From contig BFEA01000100.1 of assembly GCA_003427395.1 (NCBI GenBank), positions 2,450,779 through 2,484,817 of the forward strand: 34,039 nt of DNA, given 5' to 3'. The stretch is from Chara braunii. Its lineage: Eukaryota > Streptophyta > Charophyceae > Charales > Characeae. Shown one piece after another: positions 1-8,052 of this stretch (within the stretch, counting starts at the first letter, position 1; the number at the start of each line of letters is the position of its first letter). Below the pieces are notes generated by a model that was not told the origin of the DNA, made no database searches, and saw only the letters and a list, made by a program, of their open reading frames with translations. Made by a program: the position numbers and the translations under genes.

Positions 1-354
1 GTATCCGTGGGTGCGAATGGGCGGGCGACCAGGTTGGGTTGTTGGGTATGAGTGGGCGGGCAGTCGGGCAAGGTCGGTGAGTGGTTGGGTGCCGCGCAGG
101 CGGGTGCGTGCAGCCCCCCCATGCGTTTTGCCGAAAGTGACAAAACGGAGAGGAAGTGAAACGATGAACTTCCGAAAAACCAACAAAACAAAAGCCAGGG
201 GAACGACGAACGCTTGGTTTCCAACAACATAAAAAGAAAGAAAAGGCCGTGGCAGGGAATGCGTGCACCCAAAGTTGGGTAATGGTCCCACTGTTATCAG
301 TTTTGTTTCCGTGTTGTATGTTGGGAATTTTCGGCCCCGTTTCTGGTTCAATGT
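1..354. other. Non-coding purine/G-rich flank
   Basis: The first 120 bases are G-rich, with repeated gtgggcgggc-like words. The rest is A/G-rich and leads into a polyadenylation signal. The 73-codon open frame here has no recognisable protein character. The final part may be the 3' UTR of a retroposed transcript, because it ends in AATAAA plus poly(A). Confidence 0.4.
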
Positions 355-370
355 AATAAAGAGCACAGCC

Positions 371-405
<35 letters not shown>
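355..405 (+). other. Polyadenylation signal plus poly(A) tail of a retroposed transcript
   Basis: AATAAA at 355-360 is followed 14 bases later by an uninterrupted run of about 31 A (375-405). That spacing is typical of a eukaryotic cleavage and polyadenylation site whose mRNA was reverse-transcribed back into the genome (processed retrocopy, LINE or SINE 3' end). The source transcript upstream is not recognisable. A plain A-rich microsatellite is the alternative. Confidence 0.5.
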
Positions 406-407
<2 letters not shown>

Positions 408-587
408 GACGAAAACAAAAGGGAAAAAAGGTTTCCAACAAAATTAAAAAGAGCCCGCGATTGAAAAAAAAAATAAAATAATAATAATAAAAAAATCGGG
501 AAACGACGAAAACAGAAGAAAACAAAAGGCCGTGCCAGCAGGAAACGACAAACTTCGAAGGGGAACGAAAACCAACAAAGGAACATA

Positions 588-894
588 GGACAAATTGGCT
601 GGCATTTATTTCACGATCTTTAATATTTTTTTAATTTTTTTAAATATTTTTCATTGAAATGTCACAACCCAATCTATAGACCTATCAATTTTCAGAGTTG
701 TGGAGTCATCCCTCTGAGCGCAAAAAATCGCGGAATTTCGGGTACTTTTCCCGTTGGCCGTCACATGATACAGCAGCAAAAGACCCCAAAACATGAATGT
801 AGGACAAATTGGCGGAGCGTTTATTTCACGATCTTAGATATTTTTTTAATTTTTAAAAATATTTTTCATAGAAAGATCACGACCCAGTCTCTAG
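588..894. repeat. Tandem repeat of about 200 bp, left part (interrupted by the PLE)
   Basis: Two diverged units begin at about 589 and 802 with ggacaaattggc. Each continues through a TTTATTTCACGATCTT block, an AT-rich stretch, and a block reading cctatcaattttcagagttgtgg followed by gcaaaaaatcgcgg. The second unit stops at 894, where the retroelement is inserted, and resumes at 6897. Confidence 0.7.
884..894. repeat. Target-site duplication, left copy
   Basis: CCAGTCTCTAG lies directly left of the element and is repeated exactly at 6897-6907. Removing 895-6907 rejoins an uninterrupted unit of the host tandem repeat. Confidence 0.85.
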
Positions 895-1133
895 TGTGTA
901 CAGTCATAGCATACAACAAGGCACCAGTGGAAGCCTAAGTACGGTATACAGCTTGTTGACCACAACCATGCAATACCAGAAAGAGATAAGAAGTCAAAGG
1001 GAAAGACTGGAAGATAGTGTAGAAAGGAGATAAGGAAGAGATAGAAGAAAAGAGGAGAAAGGACAATACGCGAAAGTAAAAATTCCGAGCGCGACTGTTA
1101 TCGAAAAATATAGCATGAAGAACTGGCGGAAAT

Positions 1134-1176
1134 GACCTAACGTTTCGGCCGGCCGCCACCGGACTCATCAGGGGTC
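1134..1176 (-). ncRNA. Hammerhead ribozyme motif, partly decayed (3' pseudo-LTR)
   Basis: On the minus strand this copy has GACCC, the core CTGATGA, stem II GTCCGG-loop-CCGGCC with one mismatch, and GAAA. Compared with the right-hand copy, the cleavage triplet is GTT instead of GTC. The closing stem I strand is AGGTC instead of GGGTC, which gives one mismatch. The motif is recognisable but probably weaker than the intact copy at 6510-6552. Confidence 0.65.
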
Positions 1177-1425
1177 TTCAGTTCGCGGAAGGTGCTTTGC
1201 TGGTCGCAAATAGACTAATATATATTGCGCGTACTGCTCTTAATCCAAACCTTTAGTCAAGAAGGTCCGGGCAAAAACCCACACAGTCCGCGCGTACTCC
1301 TTCTAAACCATGCCTTTCATCCAGCAAATGCCAGATCAGGCCGACATGGTATCCTATTTCGAACTGTCGTCCGCAGTACCACAGAACACTTTCTCCGTAA
1401 CTAGACCCAAGAATAGTGCCTCGAA

Positions 1426-1512
1426 CATCGCACAACGTTCCTACAACAGTCCGCTCAACTTGAAAACGNCATCGCACAACGTTCCTACAACAGTCCGCTC
1501 AACTTGAAAACG
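1426..1512. other. Probable assembly join: exact 43-bp duplication around an N
   Basis: Bases 1426-1468 and 1470-1512 are identical 43-mers separated only by the N at 1469. The otherwise matching right pseudo-LTR has a single copy. The simplest reading is two overlapping contig ends joined by a gap symbol rather than a biological duplication. Confidence 0.75.
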
Positions 1513-1564
1513 TATCATCAGTCAGAGGAAAAAAACACACAGTCCACCCGGGACCAGCCCAAAA

Positions 1565-1753
1565 CCCAATCATCAGCATGGTCCCCTAGCTAAAATCACA
1601 CCACTAATTTCGACTGCTGCAACTGCCATAGTAAACATATCTCCTGCAGTCACACAAAAATAAGAAAACTAACCTTCCACGAATCGTCATCAACAATCAG
1701 TGTCCGGCCTACTCCAGATGGTCGGCAGTAAAAAAAAATTATGACCCACGTGC
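1565..1753 (-). other. PLE 3' untranslated region
   Basis: This short stretch lies between the RT stop codon and the 3' pseudo-LTR. No gene or clear structure is visible, and it has no counterpart on the other side of the element. Confidence 0.5.
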
Positions 1754-4132
1754 TCAACATGCACTCCCAGAAATGGACTCAACAATTCCCGGCTCAATTT
1801 TTCTCATATAAGGAAGATGCTTCCATCCCGTAAGCACAAGAATCCACGCATTCCAACAATCCGCAAATTTTCGAGAGAAATTGCAAAGAGCACAATCGAA
1901 ACATTCATCCGGATACCCTCTTAGCCACAACTCGTGCTTCAAAGTAAGCAGGAAATGGAACTCGAGTACAGGAATAGAAGTATACGTACGAGCATGGTGA
2001 AAAAAAGAGCCAATGACACCCAATTTTTGTTGACGACTAGAATATGAGTAGTCCTGAATGCATTGAAAGAGAAGAGGCTGTCCAACTTCCCGTGACTGAT
2101 TCTTGTTGGTTGCACAACATACAATCCGCCCAGGATTACTCAAAACAAACACCTCACATCCAATGAACTCCCAGCACTGACTGGAGTTAGTTTGCTCCAA
2201 AGTCAATCTCGCATCGTAGCAACTACGAAATGATTCCAACAAACCTTCAGCCTTGCATCTTGAAATACCATCATGAGCGCGGAATTTGATAAAGAGGGAG
2301 ACATCATCGACAAGGCGACATCCATGCACAAGGGACCGATCACATCCAACAGAAGAGAGAAAGGAAAACTCATTGTGGGCACAAAGGAGACAAGCTAAGG
2401 CAGGGCTGGTCGTTTGTCCCATGGGAATGCCGACAACCTTACGAATGACAGCACCCGCAGCAACAACATAAGTATGGTCAAGAGCAAGTTCAGCAAAGGA
2501 CAAGATGATGTCAAACCCCAATCGTAACCAACCCTCCTCCCCCTGACCTTTCGTCAGCCTTGCCATCCTTCCAAATCTTCGAACAAGTACCGCCTCAACG
2601 CCGTCACCAGTCCAGTAATCAAGGATCCAACGAAGAGATCGCAAAATAGCCTCGTGCGGCAAGTTCGAAAACATTTCTTTGATATCAAAGGATCCTCCCA
2701 ACACCTCATCCCCCTTCTTCAGTAGCTTATTGATCTCTGCAATCTTACTCATCAACTCATCGGTTCGTCGCAAGTTGAAGTGCAGGTTTCCAGGAAGTTT
2801 CCAAAGCAAACAATTGATCGCACGTGCAACACGCCTCTCTCCCAACACCGATCCTTCAGTATGCGAGGGGCAAATAGGGCGCCACAGTGAAATATCTTTA
2901 TGCTTGGCCAAACAATAAGCACGTCCTAGCATGGCGTCCTTCTTCCATCCACCAATCTTCGGGAAGCCATGGTCTGTATACAAACGTTCACAACTCGACA
3001 AGATTACTGCTTCAGAAACCGGCGATCTCTCAAACGACGGATTATCCAAGAACAATTTTCTCATAGCACGTCTGTATATAACCGGACAGCAAGCCAGGGT
3101 ATCACCTGGATTGTGATCCAGGGGGGAGAGAACCAAACCTCCCAACCTGTCACGAACCTCCTTCACATCATCAACACTACAGGTATCGGCGACCGAAGCC
3201 AAAAATGAAGAGGACAGAAGAAAACAAGAGGCCAAATCGGAGGAATGGAGAGTCAAAGGGGCCAGAGAAGGGAGGGAAGATGATTTAAACGATTCTACGA
3301 TCTGCCGTCTGAGATTAGAGAGCGGATGTGAGACAGACGGGCATAACACATTCCGAGAATTGAGCAAAGCTTGAGGGAGATCATCTCTCGAAGCAAATCG
3401 GAAAACAACATGCCCATCTTCTCGTGGAAAACACTCATCGACCTGCATGCAGCAACACTTAAAAACGCCATTCCTCGCCAAGGTCCGAAAATTGTGTACA
3501 ATATCACCCAGAGATTGATTACGACAGAAAACCACTCTCATTCGTCGAATAACCATCGCCTTCCAGGATGGTTCTAGAATAAGTCTATCGACCACCAAAG
3601 AACACAGCCTGCGAATAACAACTTTACATAAGCGATGGTCGTAGGTAATCCGAATCACCAATCGTTCTCTCACCGACACCCCGAACTTAGTATTCACCAC
3701 CTTCGACAGGATGGTCCTAAGTCGACCTCGAGAACGTTTGTCTTGGAAACAGCGAATAGAGGAGTAGGCATACACAAGCTGACCAAAATCCCAAGTTTGT
3801 AAGATCCTTCGAGTTGGAGGCGAGCTAAGAAAACCTGCGAGACAGGGTTTCAACGAGAGGGACTTATAGCAGAAAGGTACGACTGTATCAAATTTCAGAA
3901 CCGTACCACCCGTCAACCAACCACGGGAACGACGAAGCTGGTCACGACCGAACTTACAGGAAACAATAGATGACCCGTAACGCTGCTTGATCACCTTCCA
4001 ATTGTCTAACAGGACAGACCCACCACCGCAAACAATAAGAATGAAGGAAATAGACAGATCTCGACAGTGATTAAGTACCTTGAGCAAGCTACACGATGAA
4101 TCACCGGCGGACGGATGAAAACTAACCAACAA
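1754..4132 (-). CDS. PLE ORF2: reverse transcriptase (open 792 codons)
   Basis: This is the RT of the Penelope-like element, which would copy element RNA at a nicked target. Residues about 332-345 contain the LSPLDHNPGD block, the PLE counterpart of the DKN region. FDIKEMFSNLP at 482-492 is motif A with D483. GIPMGQTTSPALA at 568-580 is motif B. CRLVDDVSLF at 605-614 is motif C with both aspartates (D609, D610), with L in place of the usual Y. A thumb-like region follows at about 640-740. All catalytic aspartates are present, and no stop occurs over 2.4 kb on the minus strand. The true start is not here: the frame begins inside the protein, and a frameshift near 4110-4140 separates it from the GIY-YIG segment. 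RNase H and integrase are absent, as expected for this family. Confidence 0.85.
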   Translation of the reverse strand: MLVSFHPSAGDSSCSLLKVLNHCRDLSISFILIVCGGGSVLLDNWKVIKQRYGSSIVSCKFGRDQLRRSRGWLTGGTVLKFDTVVPFCYKSLSLKPCLAGFLSSPPTRRILQTWDFGQLVYAYSSIRCFQDKRSRGRLRTILSKVVNTKFGVSVRERLVIRITYDHRLCKVVIRRLCSLVVDRLILEPSWKAMVIRRMRVVFCRNQSLGDIVHNFRTLARNGVFKCCCMQVDECFPREDGHVVFRFASRDDLPQALLNSRNVLCPSVSHPLSNLRRQIVESFKSSSLPSLAPLTLHSSDLASCFLLSSSFLASVADTCSVDDVKEVRDRLGGLVLSPLDHNPGDTLACCPVIYRRAMRKLFLDNPSFERSPVSEAVILSSCERLYTDHGFPKIGGWKKDAMLGRAYCLAKHKDISLWRPICPSHTEGSVLGERRVARAINCLLWKLPGNLHFNLRRTDELMSKIAEINKLLKKGDEVLGGSFDIKEMFSNLPHEAILRSLRWILDYWTGDGVEAVLVRRFGRMARLTKGQGEEGWLRLGFDIILSFAELALDHTYVVAAGAVIRKVVGIPMGQTTSPALACLLCAHNEFSFLSSVGCDRSLVHGCRLVDDVSLFIKFRAHDGISRCKAEGLLESFRSCYDARLTLEQTNSSQCWEFIGCEVFVLSNPGRIVCCATNKNQSREVGQPLLFQCIQDYSYSSRQQKLGVIGSFFHHARTYTSIPVLEFHFLLTLKHELWLRGYPDECFDCALCNFSRKFADCWNAWILVLTGWKHLPYMRKIEPGIVESISGSAC

Positions 4133-4308
4133 GCATCGAGAAAGCTCGGAAGGTAGACGACTGATTGCTTACGTACGTCCTCCCGCGGCACGGGCTCTTT
4201 CTCTCTTGCCTGGTCGTTGCTTTCGATACCTCTTGGGTTTGTCACGAGCGTTGAGGGAAGATGAGAAGAGACGAATAAAGAATTTCTCGGCAGTTTCAAG
4301 GTCCACAA
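4006..4308 (-). pseudogene. PLE ORF2 linker between GIY-YIG and RT (frameshifted)
   Basis: This frame follows the GIY-YIG segment in phase after one in-frame TAG (4333-4335). It begins with a stretch reading VHLWTLKLPRNSLF. It then overlaps the start of the long RT frame between about 4006 and 4132, so a one-base shift around 4110-4140 is needed to pass into RT. It probably joins the nuclease and RT domains of one polyprotein. No separate function is proposed. Confidence 0.55.
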
Positions 4309-4332
4309 GTGAACAGCAGCAAACGGGAATTG

Positions 4333-4707
4333 CTACATACTTACCAGCACCACATCTTCACAACTAGCGGTAGAGCCTTTCGTTACGCCTACCTTTCTCG
4401 ATAAGATTGACATCACATGCTCGATAAATGGTTCCCTCCATCGCGTGGACAAATCACACCTGGTACTACCCACATACAAGTGTCGACACCAAGGAGAGAC
4501 CAGGACATAGACTAGAGGACCGTCGACCACACCACCAGACTTCCACCAGTGAGATACATAGGGGAACAGCTTACATGCCCAAGGAATAGATCCCAGCAGA
4601 ATAAGTGTCAATACCACAAGACGAAATAGAGAATCAAGATTCTTAAGTCGGAGGTTGTGACTAGACAAGGATCGTAGATGAGAGCAAGATAGAGCTATGG
4701 ACCACAA
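4333..4707 (-). pseudogene. PLE ORF2: GIY-YIG endonuclease segment
   Basis: Residues about 66-96 of this 124-codon frame read VYVLVSPWCRHLYVGST, then a helix with the motif DLSTRW. VYV and YVG, about ten residues apart, are the GIY and YIG positions, and the arginine in the following helix fits the catalytic Arg of the family. GIY-YIG domains nick target DNA during PLE insertion. Here the nuclease lies upstream of RT, the reverse of canonical Penelope order. The frame starts without ATG, ends at a TAG (4333-4335) and continues in phase as the next segment. ORF2 is therefore interrupted. The region before the GIY motif is hydrophobic and of unclear role. Confidence 0.7.
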
Positions 4708-4730
4708 CGTAGCCGCACTCGGGAGAGAAC

Positions 4731-6187
4731 CTAAGACGAGCCAGAGTCTCTCCCATCGCTCTCACCGTCTGCCTGCACCCCTTCACTGGCATCATCAGAT
4801 ATCTCCTCAACTACTGCCTTCTTGCCAAAGGCACATTCCGCACGTCTTGAAATAATGTCAGCAACAGTTTCAGTCAACGTGGTGTATTTGACGCCCTCCT
4901 TCATACAAATCTCCATGACGTCGTCCTTCTTGAGGTTGCGAAACTCTTTACGTGCCTCCCGTATGAACGCATCGTGGTCGTTGTCACGAACATCATCATT
5001 GCCTCCGACACCTCGCTTTTTCTTCGTGGTCTTGGAAACGGTTCCTCCAGCAGCTACATCGACTTCTTCAAGTCGTTGACGGAAAGACGATACTGGTGTA
5101 CGTTTAGCCTTATCTCTCGCAGCCAACTCTTCCTTGAGCTTTGCATTCTTCCGTTCCACTTATGCTCTTCGTTCCTTGAGTCGCTCGTTCTCCTGCTCTG
5201 CTTCTCTCCTCCAATTCAATTCCTAAAGCCTCAAACCTTTCAAGGCGTCAACCTCCAGATTATGTAACTGCTGCAACTTGCTAACGTCAACACCCGGTCG
5301 TTCCTTGCTGGTAGCTGGAGTAGTCGCAGGGGGCATCTTCATCGCAGAGGAAGGTGAAGTAGCCAGCCTGCTGCGCTTATTTCCCGATTTGAGTGCCTCA
5401 TTCTTCCAAGTTTCGGCCTCTTGTAACGCCTCCTCCCTAGACTGCTTCAACGTGCGCAACTCAACTTCCAACGTCTCGACCCTATTGCATGCCCCAGAAA
5501 ACTTCGACTTCATATCTTCATGCTCCTGGAGTACCCTAGCCAGAAGGGCATCATTTCCCATGGCCGCATTGCTAGTAGAAGCACCTGGAGTCCCATGCCG
5601 TTGACTATCTATTTCTTCAGCTTTTCCAGCTCTTGATCAACAGGTTTCGAGTTACTCTGCAAGGCTCCGCACGCAGATTCAAACTTAGCACGCCACTCAT
5701 CATTGAGTTCCTTCTGGAAACGCTCACGTTCCTGCTTCTACTTAAGTTTACGCTCATCCTCTTCCTGCTTCTTCTGCAACCGCTCTTCTTCCTATCGCTT
5801 GGCCAGCAGTTTGGCCATCTCGGCATCATACCAGTTTTTCAATAATTTCACATGGTCTTCAAGCACCGCTACCCGCTGATTCGTATGGAACCAACCACTG
5901 CCTTTGCCATACTGTCCATTACTGTTAGTCATGGCTGAAGCAGTCGCCACCGCAGATGAGGAGCACGCAGCAGAGGACGAATTGGGGGGCAGTGGGGGTA
6001 GAGGAGGTAGGGGGGGAGGGGGAGGGAGACAGGGAGACATTGTAGCAGGGGCCGGAAGAGCAAGTAGAGGTGGATTGGATACAACTGGTACAACAAGATT
6101 TTGTCGATGGGGACACCATCTGGCAAAATGATTCGGGTCACCACAGTTGAAACACGTACGTACACTACTCGTAGGAACATTTGCCAT
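4731..6187 (-). pseudogene. PLE ORF1: CCHC zinc-knuckle and coiled-coil (gag-like) protein, degraded
   Basis: The chosen start is the ATG at 6187-6185 (MANVPTSS). Residues 12-25 carry CFNCGDPNHFARWC, a C-x2-C-x4-H-x4-C zinc knuckle that would bind RNA or ssDNA. A proline/serine-rich linker and a long Lys/Glu/Arg/Gln heptad-like region (about 5790-5620 and 5560-5100) suggest a coiled coil for self-association. An acidic tail ends at TAG 4731-4733. In-frame stops lie at 5792 (TAG), 5738 (TAG), 5223 (TAG) and 5160 (TAA), and a one-base frame change lies near 5609. Read-through at each stop keeps the same charged, glutamine-rich character, so this was one reading frame. The role is inferred to be nucleoprotein assembly, by analogy with gag/ORF1 proteins. 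The family is not otherwise recognised. Confidence 0.65.
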
Positions 6188-6270
6188 AACGCACGACCGT
6201 AGGACACAAGGAAAGCGAAGCCACACAACCAGTAGTTTAACTCCTACGGTGGTTACTCCATGAGACAAAG

Positions 6271-6896
6271 TGTGTACAGTCACAGCATACAGCAAGGCAC
6301 CAGTGGAAGCCTAAGTACGGTATACAGCTTGTTGACCACACCCATGCAATACCAGAAAGAGAAAAGAAGTCAAAGGGACAGACTGGAAGATAGTGTAGAA
6401 AGGAGATGAGGAAGAGATAGAAGAAAAGAGGAGAAAGGACAGTACGTGAAAGTAAAAATCCCGAGCGCGACTGTTATCGAAAAATATAACATGAAGAACT
6501 GGCGGAAATGACCCGACGTTTCGGCCGGCCGCCACCGGACTCATCAGGGGTCTTCAGTTCGCGAAAGGTGCATTGCTGGCCGCAAATACACCAATATATA
6601 CTGCGCATGCTGCTCTTAATCCAAACCTTTAGTCAAGAAGGTCCGGGCAAAAACCCACACAGTCCGCGCGTACTGCTTCTAGACCAAGCCTTTCATCCAA
6701 CAAATGTCAGATCAGGCCGACATGGTATCCTACTTCGAACCGTCGTCCACAGTACCACAGAACACTTTCTCCGTAACTAGACCCAGAATAGTGCCTCGAA
6801 CATCGCACAACGTTCCTACAACAGTCCGCTCAACTTGAAAACGTATCATCAGTCAGAGGAAAAAAACACACAGTCCACCCGGGACCAGCCCAAAAT
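6271..6896 (-). repeat. 5' pseudo-LTR of the PLE (right copy)
   Basis: This is the direct repeat of 895-1564, about 626 bp. It precedes ORF1 in transcription sense and should hold the element's promoter, though no TATA-type signal was identified with confidence. It ends immediately before the 11-bp target duplication at 6897. Confidence 0.8.
6510..6552 (-). ncRNA. Minimal hammerhead ribozyme motif, intact (5' pseudo-LTR)
   Basis: Read on the minus strand from 6552: stem I strand GACCC, core CTGATGA (6547-6541), stem II GTCCGG with loop TGGCGG and CCGGCC (one mismatch), GAAA (6522-6519), then CGTC with GTC as the cleavage triplet. GGGTC (6514-6510) closes stem I with five perfect pairs. Predicted cleavage lies between 6515 and 6514. 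Stem III is only the self-complementary ACGT, too short to close within one molecule, which suits dimeric hammerheads. Hammerhead motifs in pseudo-LTRs are an established PLE feature. Self-cleavage here is inferred. Confidence 0.8.
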
Positions 6897-7110
6897 CCAG
6901 TCTCTAGGCCTATCAGTTTTCAAAGTTGTGGAATTATCCTTCTGAGCGTAAAAAATCGCGGAAGTTGGGGTACTTTTCCCGTTGGCCAACACGTGCAAGA
7001 ATGACAAAAATGGACAGTGCAACTAAACAGCGCGGCATTTATTACACGGTCTAAACGTTTTTTTTTTTTAATTTTATATTTTTTCTAGAAAGATCACTAC
7101 CTAATCTACG
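6897..7110. repeat. Tandem repeat of about 200 bp, right part, with target-site duplication
   Basis: CCAGTCTCTAG at 6897-6907 duplicates 884-894. The host unit then continues with cctatcagttttcaaagttgtgg and an AAAAATCGCGG block, and a third diverged unit starts at about 7012. This shows what the PLE inserted into. Confidence 0.7.
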
Positions 7111-7322
7111 GGATCCCAAATTTTCAGAGTTTTTCCTCAATTTGTCTGAGCGAGAAAAATTGCCAGATTTGGTGCTTGAAAATTGCGGGACTGGACCGGC
7201 CTGCCACACTGTGCAACGTTAGGGTTTGGACACACAGGGACATTCTGACCTATCCGTTGCCTGACGTCAGATACACTTCATAAAGAAGCAGTCCCCAAAA
7301 CCACACAGGGACCCAATCCACC
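7111..7322. other. No feature recognised
   Basis: Diverged host-repeat sequence passes into unique sequence. No ORF or structured element was found. Confidence 0.3.
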
Positions 7323-7376
7323 TATGTGGTTAGGGCAGTTGCGTATTTCAAATCTGTGCGTGGGTTCAAACCCCAA
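7323..7376 (+). repeat. tRNA-like head of a SINE
   Basis: GTGGTTAGGGCAG (7326-7338) resembles the D-arm/A-box end of a tRNA. GGTTCAAACCC (7363-7373) is an excellent B-box/T-arm about 37 bases downstream, the usual pol III spacing. Acceptor and anticodon stems do not pair well, so this is a degenerate tRNA-derived SINE promoter rather than a functional tRNA. The likely body extends toward the TG-rich tail near 7411-7445. Confidence 0.5.
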
Positions 7377-7410
7377 CAACAATCATTGATAGCAGACTTC
7401 AAAATATTAA

Positions 7411-7445
7411 TGTGTGTGTGTGTATGCTTATGCGTGTGCGTGCGT
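7411..7445 (+). repeat. TG-rich microsatellite
   Basis: Imperfect (TG)n with interspersed TGCG. It may be the tail of the SINE-like element just upstream. Confidence 0.6.
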
Positions 7446-7471
7446 TGTCGGAGGGTCGGAATTTCGGCGCT

Positions 7472-7578
7472 CCTCTGTGTACCAAGTCCCTGCATGGTAC
7501 CAGTCCCCTCTCTAACTCGTCGGCTTGTAGGCGTGTTTTCCGACCTCTGTGTACCAAGTCCCTGCTTGGTACCGGTCC
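7472..7578. repeat. Two copies of a hairpin-forming 35-bp repeat
   Basis: The 35-base unit at 7472-7506 recurs at 7544-7578. Each copy contains a stem-loop: GTACCAAG, loop TCCCTG, CTTGGTAC. The second copy (7551-7572) has a perfect 8-bp stem. The first (7479-7500) has one change, CATGGTAC. The loop is identical in both. Confidence 0.65.
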
Positions 7579-8008
7579 TTGCTCCGGCGCTCTGACCTAT
7601 GGACGCACCCTGAGCCTCTGCTGTTCATAGTATCTAGGTTGTGCCCTGGCGTGGACCGGTCCCCATGACGTTGCCCTCAACAAAAGGGTGCGCCACAGGA
7701 CCTTCCTTCGGTCCACACAGGCTCGGCGCCCTGCTGTACAGAAGAGCACAACCGGCCTGTAAATGTGGTAGCCGTCGGGTCTGCCCTGGGACGCGAAGGC
7801 GAAGGGACTGGCGCAGTCTTTTCTACTGCGCGCCGAGTGCCCTGTTACCAAGTTATGGGTTAGGTGCAAGGGCTAGAAGTCGTTGTCGGGGGAGAAAAAA
7901 AGAAAAAGAAGAATAAAACGTCAAATATGAACTCGTTTTTTTTATGGGGAAATCCGGTGGCCTCAGGTTGCTGTTGATGCTATGGTTTCCTTTCCAATTT
8001 TGAATTGC

Positions 8009-8009
<1 letters not shown>

Positions 8010-8042
<33 letters not shown>

Positions 8043-8052
8043 GTTATTATTG
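8010..8052 (+). repeat. (TTA)n microsatellite
   Basis: Uninterrupted TTA repeats with one TTG. They head the first of two diverged duplicate units (the second TTA tract is at about 8391). Confidence 0.85.

Larger units (their letters stand above)
895..1564 (-). repeat. 3' pseudo-LTR of the PLE (left copy)
   Basis: This sequence is nearly identical, in direct orientation, to 6271-6896. It is about 44 bases longer only because of the duplicated block around the N at 1469. It begins tgtgtacagtc and ends at ccagcccaaaa. Pseudo-LTRs in PLEs arise from head-to-tail arrangement of copies and need not have LTR-retrotransposon signals. The 77-codon frame inside is a by-product of the repeat. Confidence 0.8.
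895..6896 (-). mobile_element. Full-length Penelope-like retroelement with pseudo-LTRs
   Basis: The element is about 6.0 kb and reads on the minus strand. In order it contains a 5' pseudo-LTR (6271-6896), ORF1 with a CCHC knuckle and coiled coil (6187-4731), ORF2 with GIY-YIG then RT (about 4707-1754), and a 3' pseudo-LTR (895-1564). It is flanked by the 11-bp direct repeat CCAGTCTCTAG at 884-894 and 6897-6907. The same host tandem repeat continues on both sides, so both boundaries are well fixed. Direct terminal repeats, a hammerhead motif, a GIY-YIG nuclease and an RT with DKN-like and VDD motifs are known Penelope traits. GIY-YIG ahead of RT matches the permuted Chlamys/Naiad-type group rather than canonical PLEs. 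There is no integrase, protease or RNase H. The coding part carries several stops and frameshifts, so this copy is probably non-autonomous now. Confidence 0.85.

Noticed and set aside
935-1168. 77-codon ORF repeated at 6311-6544
   Set aside because: It is the same frame in both pseudo-LTRs and overlaps the hammerhead region. It is duplicated because the repeat is duplicated, not because it encodes a protein.
4731-6187. Alternative genetic code with TAG/TAA read as glutamine
   Set aside because: The ORF1 stops fit Gln, but the ParB-like gene also carries in-frame TGA, and frameshifts occur in both genes. Decay is the simpler explanation.
895-6896. LTR retrotransposon
   Set aside because: The ends are direct repeats, but there is no integrase, protease, RNase H or tRNA primer-binding site. 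The RT is Penelope-like with GIY-YIG, and hammerhead motifs are in the ends.
7323-7376. Functional tRNA gene
   Set aside because: The B box is good and the D-arm partial, but acceptor and anticodon stems do not pair. A SINE head is more likely.
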